DNA of 7,294 nucleotides. It comes from Gammaproteobacteria bacterium. GTDB taxonomy: Bacteria > Pseudomonadota > Gammaproteobacteria > Pseudomonadales > Azotimanducaceae. The notes beneath the pieces were generated by a model. It ran no database searches. It worked only from the letters and a program-made list of their open reading frames with translations, and was not told the origin of the DNA. This document shows, one piece after another, positions 5,858 through 7,294 of the stretch (the first letter of the stretch is position 1; the number at the start of each line of letters is the position of its first letter). The position numbers were made by a program, and so were the translations under genes. The stretch is from NCBI GenBank assembly GCA_027293665.1, contig JAPUFN010000331.1, forward strand, positions 1 to 7,294, written 5' to 3'.

Positions 5858-6886
5858 ATGGCAGAGGCGGCAGAAAAGATAAAGCGACCAGACACCGTCC
5901 GGCTGCAGCGAATCAGCAAGGCGTTCTGGGAATCCGCGGCACTCATGAGCGCCGTTGAGTTGGGTGCCTTCAGCGCAATTGCCAACGGCGACAACACGCT
6001 ACCGGCGGCGGCAGCAGCAATGCAGATCGAACCGCTGAACGCGGAGCGATTGCTGACTGCCCTGGTCGCCATGGACTTGCTCACACGAGACGGCGACACT
6101 TTTCTCAATGCCGACGACGTCGACCGATTTCTGGTAGCGGGGAAACCAACTTATGCCGGTCCCTGGATGCTTTTCGGTAAACCGCGCTGGCAGGAGTGGG
6201 GAAAATTAACGGATCATCTTCGGCTGCGCGAGGAGGATCAACGACTCCTTGGCATGTATGACGACACTTTTACGGTAGAACGCGCCCGCGAATATCACGC
6301 CGCAACCTATTCAATCGGCATGGGCGCGGCGCGCCGCTTCCATCGTCAGGTGGACCTCAGCGGTCGCAGAAAGGTGATGGACCTCGGTGGCGGTTCGGGT
6401 TGCTACTGCATAGTCGCCGCACTTAAGCATCCCGGACTTAAGGCGGAGATCCTGGACCTGCCGCCGGTGGTGGTCGTAACGCGTGAATACATCGAAGAAA
6501 ATGCGGTTACCGATGCAGTGATTGCAACCGAATGTGATTTTACCCGGGATCCGCTGCCCGAGGATGCCGATGTCGCCATCATGGCGTCGAATCTCCCGCA
6601 ATACAGCCGCGCCATCGTGACCAATGTCGTGCAGCGGGTCCACGACGCTCTGCTCCCCGGTGGCGAGTTTCATCTCATTGGTGAGATGATCGACGCCGAC
6701 GGTCGCGGTCCATTGGCACCCGCGTTGTGGGGTCTGTCGGAAGCAGTCAGTCACTCAACCGGTCTTGCGCATTCAATCACGGATTGCACTGGATACCTTG
6801 CAGCCGCGGGGTTCGATAACATCAGCGTAGAAGAATTCATCCCCGCTACGCTCACCCGGGTAACTGGAATCAAAGCCAACGACTGA
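5858..6886 (+). CDS. SAM-dependent methyltransferase, methyltransferase_2 (O-methyltransferase) type
   Basis: A 342-residue cytosolic enzyme. The N-terminal helical region (about 15-92) looks like the winged-helix dimerisation domain of caffeate and acetylserotonin O-methyltransferase relatives. The C-terminal Rossmann domain shows SAM motif I VMDLGGGSG (173-181), the ribose-binding acidic residue D200 in ILDLPP (198-203), D227 in CDF, LLPGGEFHLIGE (265-276) and a C-terminal helix region. Where the family normally has the catalytic His (L-H-D/E-W-x-D), this protein reads SNLPQYSRA (244-252), so the usual His base is absent and the reaction may not be ordinary O-methylation. I chose ATG 5858 because AAAGGA ends six bases before it; ATG 5852 directly abuts that site. 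It is followed after 19 bases by a GMC oxidoreductase on the same strand, probably one operon. Substrate unknown. Confidence 0.88.
   Translation: MAEAAEKIKRPDTVRLQRISKAFWESAALMSAVELGAFSAIANGDNTLPAAAAAMQIEPLNAERLLTALVAMDLLTRDGDTFLNADDVDRFLVAGKPTYAGPWMLFGKPRWQEWGKLTDHLRLREEDQRLLGMYDDTFTVERAREYHAATYSIGMGAARRFHRQVDLSGRRKVMDLGGGSGCYCIVAALKHPGLKAEILDLPPVVVVTREYIEENAVTDAVIATECDFTRDPLPEDADVAIMASNLPQYSRAIVTNVVQRVHDALLPGGEFHLIGEMIDADGRGPLAPALWGLSEAVSHSTGLAHSITDCTGYLAAAGFDNISVEEFIPATLTRVTGIKAND
6671..6688. repeat. Short inverted repeat inside the methyltransferase gene
   Basis: CATCTCA (6671-6677) and TGAGATG (6682-6688) flank TTGG, and the outer T6670/A6689 also pair, giving an eight-pair stem. It sits in the codons for HLIGEM. 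It is probably chance. Confidence 0.35.
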
Positions 6887-6905
6887 CAAGTGGGAAAACA
6901 CGCAA

Positions 6906-7294
6906 GTGAATTTTGACTACGTGATCGTCGGTGCAGGTACTGCAGGCTGTGTGCTTGCGAACCGACTCTCCGCAGATCGCCACTCAAGTGTGCTTCTGCT
7001 GGAAGCGGGCGGCAAGGACAACTATTTCTGGATCGACATACCTGTGGGCTACCTTTACACCATCAACAACCCACGCACTGACTGGTGTTATCAGACGCAA
7101 CCCGAAGCCGGATTGAACGGCCGCTCGATCGGCTATGCCAGAGGTAAAGTGCTCGGCGGCTGTTCATCCATCAACGCGATGATCTACATGCGTGGTCAGC
7201 GCACCGACTACGACCACTGGGCACAGCTGGGTAATCGAGGCTGGTCGTGGGATGACGTGCTGCCGGTCTTCAAGCACTCGGAAGACTTTCAGCA
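6906..7294 (+). CDS. GMC-family FAD-dependent oxidoreductase, N-terminal part
   Basis: The first 129 codons of a glucose-methanol-choline oxidoreductase (full family length usually about 530-560), cut by the right edge. FAD-binding features are clear: the Rossmann motif VIVGAGTAGCVLANRL (6-21), the ribose-binding acid E33 in LLLEAGG, and the GMC signature YARGKVLGGCSSINAMIYMR (77-96), then DYDHWAQLG. Family members oxidise alcohols to carbonyl compounds with electrons passing through FAD to oxygen or a dehydrogenase acceptor; choline dehydrogenase and alcohol dehydrogenase AlkJ are near relatives. The catalytic His lies beyond the window, so specificity cannot be judged. The start is GTG 6906, placed directly before the FAD motif as usual, with GGGAA nine bases upstream and no in-frame ATG or GTG between the previous stop and it. 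It is probably cotranscribed with the methyltransferase gene. Confidence 0.93.
   Translation, partial: MNFDYVIVGAGTAGCVLANRLSADRHSSVLLLEAGGKDNYFWIDIPVGYLYTINNPRTDWCYQTQPEAGLNGRSIGYARGKVLGGCSSINAMIYMRGQRTDYDHWAQLGNRGWSWDDVLPVFKHSEDFQ

Noticed and set aside
6311..6754. A 147-codon minus-strand frame opposite the methyltransferase
   Set aside because: It is a shadow of the methyltransferase, with no motifs and no ribosome binding site of note.
1..7294. tRNA, rRNA, insertion-sequence ends or phage attachment sites
   Set aside because: Reading both strands I found no cloverleaf, no transposase or integrase and no paired terminal repeats.

Overview
The window is GC-rich, densely coded bacterial DNA. 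The gene set (HipBA module, NhaC antiporter, epoxide-hydrolase-like enzyme, GMC oxidoreductase and a secreted 'DLSG' protein) suggests a Gram-negative proteobacterium, perhaps an environmental gammaproteobacterium. That placement is inference from protein style and gene content only; there is no rRNA, tRNA or other taxonomic marker. I see no insertion sequence, CRISPR array or phage gene.

Layout. (1) 1-1573, minus strand: a HipBA type II toxin-antitoxin operon. The XRE antitoxin hipB comes first and overlaps by one base with the HipA kinase, which runs off the left edge almost complete. (2) 1574-1813: an AT-rich control region with two palindromic operators and a weak third site, plus a strong 11-bp hairpin just after the next gene's stop. 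(3) 1814-2896, minus strand: a secreted protein of unknown function. A 12-bp tandem repeat lies across its start region. (4) 3100-4104, plus strand: a divergent, N-terminally membrane-anchored alpha/beta hydrolase of epoxide-hydrolase type. (5) 4175-5698, minus strand: an NhaC-family antiporter, convergent with the hydrolase. It probably starts at TTG and is preceded by a 24-codon leader ORF that has the better ribosome binding site. (6) 5858-7294, plus strand: a two-gene operon, divergent from nhaC, of a methyltransferase_2-type enzyme lacking the usual catalytic histidine and a GMC flavoprotein oxidoreductase cut by the right edge.

How the genes fit together. HipBA is a self-contained, autoregulated stress or persistence module. 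To its right, the secreted protein, epoxide-hydrolase-like enzyme, SAM methyltransferase and GMC oxidoreductase look like a catabolic or modifying set for small, possibly hydrophobic organic compounds, with an ion or organic-anion antiporter among them. No substrate can be named. Nothing here is a clearly new defence or mobile system. The best unexplained points are the missing autophosphorylation serine in the HipA loop, the phased operator array, the repeat-built start of the secreted protein, the leader ORF before nhaC and the histidine-less methyltransferase.
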